Positions 51,111 through 59,108 of a stretch of 64,000 nucleotides of DNA are shown here, piece after piece. Location of the stretch: NCBI GenBank assembly GCA_963422775.4, contig CAUJSJ030000171.1, positions 1 to 64,000 of the forward strand, written 5' to 3'. Source of the stretch: Pelomonas sp963422775 (GTDB lineage Bacteria; Pseudomonadota; Gammaproteobacteria; Burkholderiales; Burkholderiaceae_C). Position 1 is the stretch's first letter. Each line of letters opens with the position of its first letter. The position numbers were made by a program, and so were the translations under genes. Under the pieces are notes generated by a model. The model had not been told where the DNA came from and did not search any database. It saw only the letters and a list, made by a program, of their open reading frames with translations.

Positions 51111-51965
51111 TTATGGGCGAAGGTCTTGCGGGTTCAGGCTTTGTGCCTGTCCAGCACGAAAGCGGCGCGCACGGGGCCGCATCACGGGCAGCAAGACGAG
51201 CGCCACGCCCACCAGCGCCAGAGTCGCGGGCTCAGGCAGAGAGCCGCCGCCATCGCTGGCCAGCGTGCAGGTGTTGGACACGGTGTTGCCATCCATCGTG
51301 ACGGCCGCATGCAGCGCAATCGCTCGGCCGCAGAGGATCTTTGCCGAGGTGTTGAGGGTGACGCTCTGGTCCGCGATGAGGCTGCCTGCGAACAGGGAGT
51401 CGGTGCCCAGCGTCGCTGAGCTGCCCACCTCCCAGTACACGCCTCGAGCGCTGCCGTTGAGCAGGGTCACGGCGGAGTTGCTGGCCGTCGTCAACGCGCT
51501 GCCGATCTGGAAGATGAACACCGAGTCGGGATCGCCCTGCGCATCAAGCGTGAGGGTGCCGGTGAGCTGGGCCGACGACGCGAAAAAGTAGGTGCCCGCA
51601 AAAAGCGTCAGCCCGCCCAGATCCTGCCCCGTCAGCACCGCCGTCGCCGACTGCCCGGCAAGCACGTTGTAGGCGTTCAAGGCATCGGCCTGGGCCTGCA
51701 TCGCCACGCCATCGTTGTTGTGCACCGTGCCAGTGACGACGACGCTGCCGAGCCCGGTGATGGAATTGCCGGGATGGACACCCAGGTCGCCCACCAGGGT
51801 GGTGGCGCCAGTATTGGTGACGGTCGACGCACCCAGCACGGCAAATTGGGCAGCGGTGCCCAGGATCGGAGCGGCCGCTGCTGGCGCGACCCACGCCACG
51901 AGCGGCAGGCTCGACAGGAGCAGCCCGGCTGCGGCAAGAAAGCGTGAGGGCAGTCGATCAGTCAT
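51111..51965 (-). CDS. Ice-binding-like (DUF3494) protein with PEP-CTERM tail
   Basis: A 284-residue exported protein. A signal peptide of about 34 residues (FLAAAGLLLSSLPLVAWVAPAAAA) precedes a DUF3494 ice-binding/adhesin-type beta-solenoid domain: AAQFAVLGASTVTNTGATTLVGDLGVHPGNSITGLG, YNVLAGQSATAVLTGQDLGGLTLFAGTYFFASSAQLTGTLTLDAQGDPDSVFIFQIGSALTTAS and ARGVYWEVGSSATLGTDSLFAGSLIADQSVTL. A PEP-CTERM segment (LPEPATLALVGVALVLLPV) follows, but the tail then continues about 20 residues past the Arg cluster (RPRARRFRAG...). Such proteins are surface-bound adhesins or ice-binding factors. Confidence 0.9.
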   Translation of the reverse strand: MTDRLPSRFLAAAGLLLSSLPLVAWVAPAAAAPILGTAAQFAVLGASTVTNTGATTLVGDLGVHPGNSITGLGSVVVTGTVHNNDGVAMQAQADALNAYNVLAGQSATAVLTGQDLGGLTLFAGTYFFASSAQLTGTLTLDAQGDPDSVFIFQIGSALTTASNSAVTLLNGSARGVYWEVGSSATLGTDSLFAGSLIADQSVTLNTSAKILCGRAIALHAAVTMDGNTVSNTCTLASDGGGSLPEPATLALVGVALVLLPVMRPRARRFRAGQAQSLNPQDLRP

Positions 51966-52384
51966 GGTGCGCTCGCGTGCCTGGCCGCAAAGGCAGGCAT
52001 GGGAAAGATGACTGTCGGGCCCTGAGCCCCGACAGCGGCGTGCCCGCCTTGTAAGCAAGGCCGGCCGCAGGGTCTGTGCGCCAGGACACGGACGGATGGC
52101 CGTCAGGCTTGTGCGAGACGCACGGTTGAGTTGCCGCCAGCGCCGGGCCAGCCAAGCCCGGACCGGACTTGCAACTTCTCCCCACACCCAACCAAGCCGT
52201 GACCGTTTGCCGATCCGCGCCAGCAACGCGTCGGCCTGTCTTGTGTGCGGCAACGCAGGGAGCCAGGCGCTGTCCTCGCCTTCCCCGGGTTTCTTCGGTC
52301 GCGGTGGTCCCGCTCGGAGGCCAGTGGATCGGTGGAAATGAGTTTGCGCCTTCATGGGGTCCGAACAACCGCGTGGCGGCACGC
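51966..52384. other. Intergenic stretch before the GntR operon; no gene seen
   Basis: This gap lies between the ice-binding-like gene (minus) and the GntR promoter (plus). I see no supported gene or named RNA. An inverted repeat CTGTCGGG/CCCGACAG is at 52012-52035. Other Gly/Cys-like repeats on the minus strand (such as CGGCAAAC and TGCAAGTCCGG) are partly like a cyclic-di-GMP-I aptamer but lack its conserved core, so I do not call it. Confidence 0.5.
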
Positions 52385-52424
52385 TTGACAAGAACTGTCT
52401 ATGTGTACTATAGTACTAGTACAC
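52385..52424 (+). promoter_or_regulatory. Promoter with palindromic operator of the GntR-ABC operon
   Basis: A near-consensus sigma70 promoter: -35 TTGACA (52385-52390), 18-base spacer, -10 TATAGT (52409-52414). The perfect inverted repeat GTGTACTA-TAGTAC-TAGTACAC (52403-52424) covers the -10 box. This fits an autoregulatory operator for the GntR/YtrA-type repressor encoded from 52438. The leader is then only about 15-20 bases, with no strong Shine-Dalgarno. Confidence 0.8.
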
Positions 52425-52437
52425 GTTAGCAGCACAC

Positions 52438-52833
52438 ATGGATCTCACCCACTTCGTCCAGATCAACACCGGCTCGCCCGAGCCCATCTACCGCCAGCTG
52501 ATCGAGCAGGTGAAGCGCCGCGTGGCGGCCGGGCAGCTGAAGGCGGGCGACGAGATCCCCTCGGTGCGCGAGCTGGCCCAGGCGCTGGCCGTGCACCCGA
52601 TGACCATCTCCAAGGCCTACTCGCTGCTGGAGAGCGCCGGCGTGCTGGAGCGCCGCCGCGGCCTGTCCATGGTGGTGGCGGCCCAGCACCAGCAGGCCCA
52701 GCCCACGGCCGACCGCGTGGAGCTGCTGCGCCCGACGCTGGAAAAAGCCGCCGCGGAGGCCCGCCAGCTGGAACTGCCCAGGACCCAGGCCCTGCAACTC
52801 TTCAAGACCATCCTCGACGAGCAAGCCCCATGA
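52438..52833 (+). CDS. GntR family transcriptional regulator, YtrA type
   Basis: A 131-residue regulator. A winged helix at about 15-80 (EPIYRQLIEQVKRRVAAGQLKAGDEIPSVRELAQALAVHPMTISKAYSLLESAGVLERRRGLSMVV) is followed by a short C-terminal helix, the size and layout of the YtrA subfamily. YtrA-type repressors control their adjacent ABC transporter. The downstream ATPase and permease genes overlap it (ATGA, TGATG), and a palindrome lies over the -10 box of its promoter, so autoregulation is likely. The effector is unknown. Confidence 0.92.
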   Translation: MDLTHFVQINTGSPEPIYRQLIEQVKRRVAAGQLKAGDEIPSVRELAQALAVHPMTISKAYSLLESAGVLERRRGLSMVVAAQHQQAQPTADRVELLRPTLEKAAAEARQLELPRTQALQLFKTILDEQAP

Positions 52834-53714
52834 GCCCTCACTTCCCCCACACCGAAACCGCCAGCGCCGAACTCAGCGGCCTGCACCTGAGCTACCCCAA
52901 GGGTCCGATCGTGCTGGACCGCCTGGACTGGCAGCTGCTGCCTGGCCAGGTCGTCGGCCTGCTGGGCCGCAACGGTGCCGGCAAGACCACGCTGCTGGAG
53001 GCCCTGCTGGGCCTGCGCGAGCCAAACGCCGGCACGGTGAAGCTCTTCGGCCAGGACGCTCAGCACCTCGACGATGCCACCCGCGCCCGCATCGGCTACG
53101 TGCCGCAGCAAAGCGACCTGTTCGAGAGCTTCACGCCGGCCCAGCTGCTGGCCTATTTCCGCACTTTCTACCCACGCTGGAACGACGCCAAGGTGGAGGG
53201 CCTGATGTCGCGCTGGGAGATCCCGCGCGAGCAGGCCATCCGCAAGCTCTCGGGCGGCCAGAAGCAGCGCCTGTCCATCATCCGGGCCCTCGCCCACGAG
53301 CCCGACCTGCTGGTGCTGGACGAGCCGGTCGCCAGCCTGGACCCGGCCGGCCGGCGCGACTTCCTGCGCGAGCTGGTGGGCGAGGTGCTGGACCGCGGCG
53401 CCACCGTCGTGTTCTCCACCCACATCCTGTCCGACCTGGAACGCGTGGCCTTCAACGTGGCCTTCCTGACGCAGGGCCGCATCGCGCTGCAGGCGCCGCT
53501 GGACGAGCTGCTGGACCGGGTGCGCGCCTTCACCGGCAGCGTCACCGAGATGGCCGCGCTGATGGGCCGCCTGGGCGCCGAGCCGCTCAAGCGCACGCCG
53601 CTGGAAGCCGGCCGCGAGCGCGTGCTGGCCCGGCTGCCGGCCGACGCGACGCTGCCAGCCGGCGTGGCGGCCGAGCGCGTCAACCTCGACGACCTGTTCA
53701 CGGAGCTGACGTGA
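52830..53714 (+). CDS. ABC transporter ATP-binding protein
   Basis: A 294-residue ABC ATPase. Walker A GRNGAGKT near residue 48, Q-loop YVPQQSDLF, signature LSGGQKQRLSI and Walker B LLVLDEPVASLD are all present, with H-loop STHILSDLERVAF. A long C-terminal extension (about 70 residues after the H loop) is usual for exporter ATPases in GntR/YtrA operons. It pairs with the membrane gene downstream. The ATG overlaps the regulator stop. Confidence 0.93.
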   Translation: MSPHFPHTETASAELSGLHLSYPKGPIVLDRLDWQLLPGQVVGLLGRNGAGKTTLLEALLGLREPNAGTVKLFGQDAQHLDDATRARIGYVPQQSDLFESFTPAQLLAYFRTFYPRWNDAKVEGLMSRWEIPREQAIRKLSGGQKQRLSIIRALAHEPDLLVLDEPVASLDPAGRRDFLRELVGEVLDRGATVVFSTHILSDLERVAFNVAFLTQGRIALQAPLDELLDRVRAFTGSVTEMAALMGRLGAEPLKRTPLEAGRERVLARLPADATLPAGVAAERVNLDDLFTELT

Positions 53715-55162
53715 TGAACGCCGCGCAGCTCTCCCAGACCCTGCTGGCCGCCTGGCACCAGCGCGACCGCAGCTCGCCCTGGGGACGCCGGCTGATCGCC
53801 GCGCTGGTGCTGCTGTCCACCGCTGCCAGCCTGACCCTGCTGCAAGGCCAGGCGCGCTGGGCCCTGCCGATGGCCATCCTGCTGGTTGTCCTGTACGGCG
53901 TGTGGATGGTGGTCGGCGCCAACCTGCAGGAGCAGAACCACCCCACCGCGGCCCGCTGCGTGCCCGGCCAGCTGCGCGCCTTGCGCGGTGCCGGCCTGCT
54001 GGGATGGGCGCTGTGCACAGCCCTGGGCACGCTGATGCTGTGGGCCATGCTGCCGCCGGTGCTGACGTGGCAGACGCTGCTGCTGGGCAATGCGGCGATG
54101 GCGACCTTCCTGCTCTGGTCGTTCCGGGCCTGGTGGCTGTGGCTGGGCATGGCCATCTACTTCCCGCTGCTGGGTGCCTTCAGCAAGACCGTGCAGCCGC
54201 TGCTGACGGCAGCGCTCACGCTGTGGCAGGCCCAGACCGGTGGCCTGCTCGCCCTGGGCCTGCTGGTGCTGGCCGGCCTCGTGGTGGCCGCGTTCGGCCG
54301 CGGCAACGCCAGCCATCGCAAGAGCTACGAGCGCCAGCGCCTGGCGCGCCAGGCCCAGCGCCTGCAGTTGGAGGGGCGGCTGTCCAACCCGGCACAGGCC
54401 TGGGGCGGGCTGGAAAGGTTCAGCCGCCCCTTCGACGTGCTGCTGTCGGCCTGGCGCCGCCATGTCATGGCCCGCGCCGACAACGGCAGCCGCGCCAGCG
54501 TGCTGGCCCGTGCCGAGCTCGTGCTGCACGGCAGCCAGCACTGGACCTACCAGCTGTTGACGCTGGTCAGCGTCGTTGCCTTTGTGGCGGTGAGCCTCGT
54601 GCTGGTGACCACCTTCACGGCCGCCACGGCAGCCGATATCTTCAACAACGGCGCCTTCGGCATGGGCGTCGGCCTGACCAGCATGGTCATCAACCCGGTG
54701 CTGTCCCGTCCGATGCTTTGGCAGACGCGCCGCGAGCAGGCCCTGCTGCGACTGCTGCCCGCCATGCCCCAAGGCACAGCGCTGAACCGGGCGGTCGCGT
54801 GGATCGGCCTGCGCCATGCGCTGGGGGCCTGCCTGCTGCTCGCCATGATGATGCTGCCGCTGGCCTGGGCCAGCGACAAGATGATGATGCTGTGGTGGCC
54901 CGTCATGGCCGTGCCCTGGTCGATCTGGACGGCAACACGTTCACGGGCAAGGATGCAGCCCCCGACCGCGATGAAAGCCGTGCTGCCCGTGTTCGCGTTC
55001 TACGTGGCCGGCGGCCTCGCCCACATCGCCTTTGTGAAGCTTGAGCTGCCGGTCGCCGCACTTGCCCTGCCCGTGCTGGCTGCGTCAGCCCCGTGGGCCC
55101 TGTGGCGCTGGCGCCGCCTCGACGCCCAGCCCACCGCGCTGCCGGCCGGCCGGCTGGCCTGA
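53714..55162 (+). CDS. ABC transporter permease, multi-span membrane protein
   Basis: A 482-residue membrane protein with about eleven or more hydrophobic segments, for example LIAALVLLSTAASLTLLQ, WALPMAILLVVLYGVWMVVGA, GWALCTALGTLMLWAMLP, LLALGLLVLAGLVVAAF and a late ALGACLLLAMMMLPLAWA. It has no recognised catalytic motif and is most like ABC-2-type exporter permeases in YtrA-type operons. It forms the exporter with the ATPase gene. ATG 53714 overlaps the previous stop (TGATG); a GTG at 53711 is also in frame. The substrate is unknown. Confidence 0.85.
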   Translation: MNAAQLSQTLLAAWHQRDRSSPWGRRLIAALVLLSTAASLTLLQGQARWALPMAILLVVLYGVWMVVGANLQEQNHPTAARCVPGQLRALRGAGLLGWALCTALGTLMLWAMLPPVLTWQTLLLGNAAMATFLLWSFRAWWLWLGMAIYFPLLGAFSKTVQPLLTAALTLWQAQTGGLLALGLLVLAGLVVAAFGRGNASHRKSYERQRLARQAQRLQLEGRLSNPAQAWGGLERFSRPFDVLLSAWRRHVMARADNGSRASVLARAELVLHGSQHWTYQLLTLVSVVAFVAVSLVLVTTFTAATAADIFNNGAFGMGVGLTSMVINPVLSRPMLWQTRREQALLRLLPAMPQGTALNRAVAWIGLRHALGACLLLAMMMLPLAWASDKMMMLWWPVMAVPWSIWTATRSRARMQPPTAMKAVLPVFAFYVAGGLAHIAFVKLELPVAALALPVLAASAPWALWRWRRLDAQPTALPAGRLA

Positions 55163-55305
55163 CACCCTGACAGACGGCCCGGCAAGGCCGCCGCAAGCTT
55201 CAAGAACCGCTCGTCGCGAGCCTCGCGCCGCTCGCCGGGCGTGGCCTGAGGGTCGTGAACTGCGGCACGGACAAAACACCGCTTACATCCGCACACTGAC
55301 GTCCA

Positions 55306-55396
55306 TGCAGTCGGCAAACCCGTCGAAAGGCGGGGACGCAAAGCCACCGGTCTTCGTGCTCTGAAGAGAGCAAAAGACAGCGGGGCCGCCCTAGGC
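55306..55396 (+). ncRNA. Cyclic-di-GMP-I (GEMM-I) riboswitch
   Basis: The aptamer hallmarks are all present in order: GGCAAAC (near 55313), a stem with GAAA tetraloop (CCGTC-GAAA-GGCGG), the conserved ACGCAAAGCC followed by ACCGG (55336-55350), a GTCTT/AAGAC stem, and AGCGGGGCCGCC closing the structure. This is the class I cyclic di-GMP riboswitch. It lies on the plus strand, ending about 90 bases before the start of the secreted-protein gene at 55488. Short hairpins follow (55395-55414, 55420-55437, 55438-55455) and probably form the expression platform. Confidence 0.93.
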
Positions 55397-55487
55397 GGAC
55401 AAGGACATGTCCGCAGCGTGGCACACGGGGAGGTGCCGGCTACTGCCCAGTAGCCCCACCCTTTGCATCAACCCGAAAGACCACGCC

Positions 55488-56285
55488 ATGAAGTTCCAAG
55501 CCACCGCCTTCAGCTCAGCCATTGCACTCGCCCTCTTCGCCCAGCCGAGCTTCGCCGCCGACCCCACGGCCCAGCTCACCGGCCTTGTGCGCATCGTCAA
55601 GAGCGACGGCCAGACCGTCATCGCACAGGCCGCACCGATGCTCGTCACCGCCGCCGGCACAGCCACAGGCAAGCTGGCCGAGATCACCGTCAGCGAGAAG
55701 GACGCCTTCATCTCCAGCCTCGGCCGCTGCGCCTTCAACTTCAAGTACGACGAGGTCAGCAACACCGCGGTGGCGACCAGCACCAACCGCCTCTACAGCA
55801 ACGACACGCTGATCGCGCAGAACACGCAGATCGCGCTGGCGCCCAAGGTCGTCAAGACGATCTGGACCCAGCCCTATCTCTTCGCTGGCGCCAACAACGT
55901 GAAGGTCGTCGTCAATGTCGACGGCGTGCCCAGCACGGGCTGGGTGCGCATCAACGTGACCGGCACCTGCGGCAAGCCCGTCGCCGCGCCGCCCGCGCCC
56001 GCCCCGGCGCCGGTCGTCTACATCCAGCCCGGCTCCGGCGACTGGAACAACCTGAACAACGCCTGGGGCTACAGCAACTACGCGGTGACCCAGCTCAAGG
56101 GCAAGGGCTATGCGAAGTACGACGCACTCGTCACGCTCAACGCTGCGATCACGGCGGCCATCAACGCCAAGAAGATCTCGACCGGCGACTACGCCACGCT
56201 GATGGCCGCGTGGAACGCACTGCAGGCCGACCCGGCCTTCAAGGCCGCGATGGCGGCCATCGTGCCCAAGCCCGGCGTCAAGTAA
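55488..56285 (+). CDS. Secreted protein under cyclic-di-GMP riboswitch, function unknown
   Basis: A 265-residue exported protein that I do not recognise. The signal peptide MKFQATAFSSAIALALFAQPSFA is cleaved near residue 23. The first domain (about 25-165) is beta-rich with two cysteines (GRCAF and GTCGKP) and repeated VKVVVN/VTVS-like strands. A Pro/Ala linker (AAPPAPAPAPVV, about 167-180) leads to a helical C-terminal domain (WNNLNNAWGYSNYAVTQLKGKGYAKYDALVTLNAAITAAINAKK). The cyclic-di-GMP riboswitch in its leader suggests a biofilm or surface role. ATG 55488 starts the signal peptide. Confidence 0.85.
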   Translation: MKFQATAFSSAIALALFAQPSFAADPTAQLTGLVRIVKSDGQTVIAQAAPMLVTAAGTATGKLAEITVSEKDAFISSLGRCAFNFKYDEVSNTAVATSTNRLYSNDTLIAQNTQIALAPKVVKTIWTQPYLFAGANNVKVVVNVDGVPSTGWVRINVTGTCGKPVAAPPAPAPAPVVYIQPGSGDWNNLNNAWGYSNYAVTQLKGKGYAKYDALVTLNAAITAAINAKKISTGDYATLMAAWNALQADPAFKAAMAAIVPKPGVK

Positions 56286-56291
56286 GCCGAG

Positions 56292-56741
56292 TTACTGCGG
56301 GATCTCCGGCTCGGCGAGCTGGGCCAGCAGCGTCAGCGACTCCTGCCAGCCCATATAGCAGGCTTGCACCGGGATCATGGCCGGGATGCCGCTCTGCTCG
56401 ACGCGCATCTCGGTGCCGCAGAACACCGGCTCCAGCCAGACCGTCGTCGTCATCTCGCCGGGCAGGTTGGGGTCGTCAAAGCTGGCCGTGTAGCGCAGCT
56501 TGCGGCCCGGCTCCAGCTCCAGGTAGCGCCCGCCGAAGCTGTGGCCTTGGCCGGTGGTGAGGTTGGTGAAGGACATGCGCCACTCACCACCCACCACCGG
56601 GTTCATCGCATGCACGGTGGCGAAGAAGCCGTGCGGCGGCAGCCACTTGGCAAAGGCCTCGGGCGTCGTGAACGCGCGCCAGATGCGGTCGGGCGGGCAG
56701 CGCAGCACGCGGTGCAGGGTGATGGTGTTGGTGGTGCTCAT
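56292..56741 (-). CDS. SRPBCC/AHSA1-like domain protein
   Basis: A 149-residue protein with the AHSA1/START-like pattern: ITLHRVLRCPPDRIWRAFTTPEAFAKWLPPHGFFATVHAMNPVVGGEWRMSFTN, then GRKLRYTASFDDPNLPGEMTTTVWLEP and a C-terminal helix MIPVQACYMGWQESLTLLAQLAE. These proteins bind hydrophobic ligands in a deep pocket; specific role unknown. It converges on the riboswitch gene, with 6 bases between stops, and diverges from kup. Confidence 0.9.
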   Translation of the reverse strand: MSTTNTITLHRVLRCPPDRIWRAFTTPEAFAKWLPPHGFFATVHAMNPVVGGEWRMSFTNLTTGQGHSFGGRYLELEPGRKLRYTASFDDPNLPGEMTTTVWLEPVFCGTEMRVEQSGIPAMIPVQACYMGWQESLTLLAQLAEPEIPQ

Positions 56742-56906
56742 CGGGCTTCCAGGGTGGGCAGAGGACGACCCTCTGCCTGCACGACGATCAGACCCCGGCA
56801 GAATCGACACGACCAAGCCCGGACAAACCCAGGGTCGGCAAGCCCGCTGCAAGCCCGCACCGGGGCCGCCCAGGCAAGCTGCCCGGCCAGGCAGGACCCT
56901 ACGCGC

Positions 56907-58814
56907 ATGATCGCAACCCCCGTTTCCACCGAGTCCCCACCCCATCACCCACGGGCCGGCCTGGCCGCGCTGACGATGGGCACCATCGGCGTCGTCTACG
57001 GCGACATCGGCACCAGCCCGCTCTACACGGTCAAGGAGGTGTTCACGCCCGCCACCGGCGTGGCGCTGACGCCGGACGCGCTGATCGGCACCATCTCGGC
57101 CATCGTCTGGGCGCTGATGCTGGTGGTGACGCTGAAGTACGTGGTGCTGATCCTGCGCGCCGACAACCGCGGCGAGGGCGGCGGCCTGGCGCTGACGGCG
57201 CTGGCCACGCACGCCGTCCAGCACCGCCCCGGCCTGCGCCGCTTCCTGCTGCTGCTGGGCGTGTTCGGCGCCACGCTGTTCTACGGCGACAGCGTCATCA
57301 CGCCGGCCGTGTCGGTGATGGGCGCGATCGAGGGCCTGGAGATCGTCAGCCCGCAGCTGGAGAGCTATGTGCTGCCGCTGTCCCTCGTCGTGCTGGTGGG
57401 GCTGTTCGTCGTGCAGAAACACGGCACCCACGTCGTGGGCCGGGTGTTCGGCCCCGTCATCCTGCTGTGGTTCGCGGTGCTGGCCGTCACCGGCATCCAC
57501 CAGATCGCGCAGGAGCCCGCCATCCTCGCAGCGCTGAACCCGCTGCGGGCGCTGGACTTCCTGCTGGCACGCGGCTGGCATGTGTTCGCCGTCGTCGGCG
57601 CCATCGTGCTGGCGCTGACGGGCGCCGAGGCGCTGTACGCCGACATGGGCCACTTCGGCGCCAAGCCCATCCGCCTGGCCTGGACGGCCGTCGTCTTCCC
57701 GGCGCTGGCGCTGAACTACCTCGGCCAGGGCGCGCTGCTGATGCGCGAGCCCGCAGCCATCGACAACCCCTTCTACCGCCTCTTCCCGCCGGCCCTGGTG
57801 CTGCCGGCCGTGGTGCTGGCGGCGATGGCCGCCGTCATCGCGTCGCAGGCCGTCATCTCCGGCGCCTACTCGATGACCAAGCAGGCCATCCAGCTCGGCT
57901 TCTTGCCACGCATGCAGGTGCGCAACACCTCGGCCTCAGAGTCCGGCCAGATCTACATCGCCGGCGTGAACTGGGCGCTGCTGCTGGGCGTGATCGGCGC
58001 GGTGCTGCTGTTCCGCAGCTCCTCGGCACTGGCGGGCGCCTACGGCATCGCCGTCACGCTGACGATGATGATCACCACGGTGCTGACCTTCTTCGTCATC
58101 CGCAACGGCTGGCGGCTGCCGGCGCCGCTGGCCTGGGGCGCGACGATCTTCTTCCTCGCGCTGGATGCGCTGCTGGTGGCCGGCTGCGCGATCAAGATCG
58201 TCGACGGTGGCTGGTTCCCGCTGGTACTGGGCGGCCTGCTCTTCGTGCTGATGAGCACCTGGGCGCGTGGGCGCAAGGCCGTGCAGACGGTGCTCAGCGC
58301 CGAGGGCATCGAGCTGCTGCCGTTTGTGGAGAGCCTGCATGCCTACGGCGACTCCGAGCGCCCGCGCGCCATGCGCACGGCCATCTACCCGGTGGCCAAC
58401 CCGGCCCTCGTGCCGCCGGCCCTGCTGCACAACCTCAAGCACTACCAGGTGCTGCACGAGCGCAACGTGGTGCTGACCGTGGTGTTCTGTGACCGGCCCT
58501 TCGTGCCCGACGGCGAGCGGCTGGCCCTGGAGGTGCTGGCGCCGGGCTTCTGGCGGCTGACCGTCACCTACGGCTTCATGGACGTGCCCGACGTGCCCGC
58601 GGCGCTGGCCCTGTGCGGCGCGCGCGGCCTGCCGCTGGAGCCGGCCGAGACCAGCTATTTCCTCAGCCGCGAAACGCTGGCGCCACGCGCCGGCCTCGCA
58701 CACTGGCGCGAGACGCTGTTCGCGGCCATGGCCCGCAACGCCAACAGCGCTGCCGACTACTTCCGCCTGCCCGGCAACGCCGTGGTGGAGCTGGGCACCA
58801 AGGTGCAGCTTTGA
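56907..58814 (+). CDS. kup: Kup potassium uptake protein
   Basis: A 635-residue K+ transporter. Family features: LAALTMGTIGVVYGDIGTSPLYTVKEVF at the N-terminus, VLILRADNRGEGGGLALTAL, LFYGDSVITPAVSVMGAIEGLEI, and about twelve membrane helices to about residue 460. A hydrophilic C-terminal domain (VLTVVFCDRPFVPDGERLALEVLAPGFWRLTVTYGFMDVPDVPAAL) follows. ATG 56907 fits the family start. A small membrane-protein gene begins 11 bases after its stop. Confidence 0.96.
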   Translation: MIATPVSTESPPHHPRAGLAALTMGTIGVVYGDIGTSPLYTVKEVFTPATGVALTPDALIGTISAIVWALMLVVTLKYVVLILRADNRGEGGGLALTALATHAVQHRPGLRRFLLLLGVFGATLFYGDSVITPAVSVMGAIEGLEIVSPQLESYVLPLSLVVLVGLFVVQKHGTHVVGRVFGPVILLWFAVLAVTGIHQIAQEPAILAALNPLRALDFLLARGWHVFAVVGAIVLALTGAEALYADMGHFGAKPIRLAWTAVVFPALALNYLGQGALLMREPAAIDNPFYRLFPPALVLPAVVLAAMAAVIASQAVISGAYSMTKQAIQLGFLPRMQVRNTSASESGQIYIAGVNWALLLGVIGAVLLFRSSSALAGAYGIAVTLTMMITTVLTFFVIRNGWRLPAPLAWGATIFFLALDALLVAGCAIKIVDGGWFPLVLGGLLFVLMSTWARGRKAVQTVLSAEGIELLPFVESLHAYGDSERPRAMRTAIYPVANPALVPPALLHNLKHYQVLHERNVVLTVVFCDRPFVPDGERLALEVLAPGFWRLTVTYGFMDVPDVPAALALCGARGLPLEPAETSYFLSRETLAPRAGLAHWRETLFAAMARNANSAADYFRLPGNAVVELGTKVQL

Positions 58815-58825
58815 CGGGGACTGCC

Positions 58826-59077
58826 ATGCCTGAGACAACAAACTACTGGTTCCGCGCCAAGCGCTACGGCTGGGGTTGGGGTCTGCCCACGGCCTGGCAA
58901 GGCTGGGTGGTGCTGGCGCTGTTCACCGCTGCCATCGCTGCGCTGGGCGTCGGGCTGATGCCCGCCCATCCGCGGGCCTTCGGCCTGGGCACCGCCGTCA
59001 CCACGTTCGCCCTTGTGGCCGTGTGCTGGCTCAAGGGCGAGCCGCCGCGCTGGCGCTGGGGCGATTCGCAGCGGTGA
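58826..59077 (+). CDS. Small membrane protein downstream of kup
   Basis: An 83-residue protein with two membrane helices (AWQGWVVLALFTAAIAALGVGLM and FGLGTAVTTFALVAVCWL) and an aromatic/basic N-terminus TTNYWFRAKRYGWGWGLP. I see no named domain with certainty. It resembles small inner-membrane proteins of unknown function (DUF4175-like in size only). It is probably co-transcribed with kup. Confidence 0.75.
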   Translation: MPETTNYWFRAKRYGWGWGLPTAWQGWVVLALFTAAIAALGVGLMPAHPRAFGLGTAVTTFALVAVCWLKGEPPRWRWGDSQR

Positions 59078-59108
59078 TCAGCGCCGATGAGCGGCTCGGC
59101 GAAGACGG

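Noticed and set aside
52125..52215. Possible second cyclic-di-GMP-I aptamer on the minus strand upstream of the ice-binding-like gene (CGGCAAAC, then TGCAAGTCCGG).
   Set aside because: The GNRA tetraloop, ACGCAAAGCC core and AGCGGGG closing segment are missing, so the match is only superficial. A covariance search would settle it.
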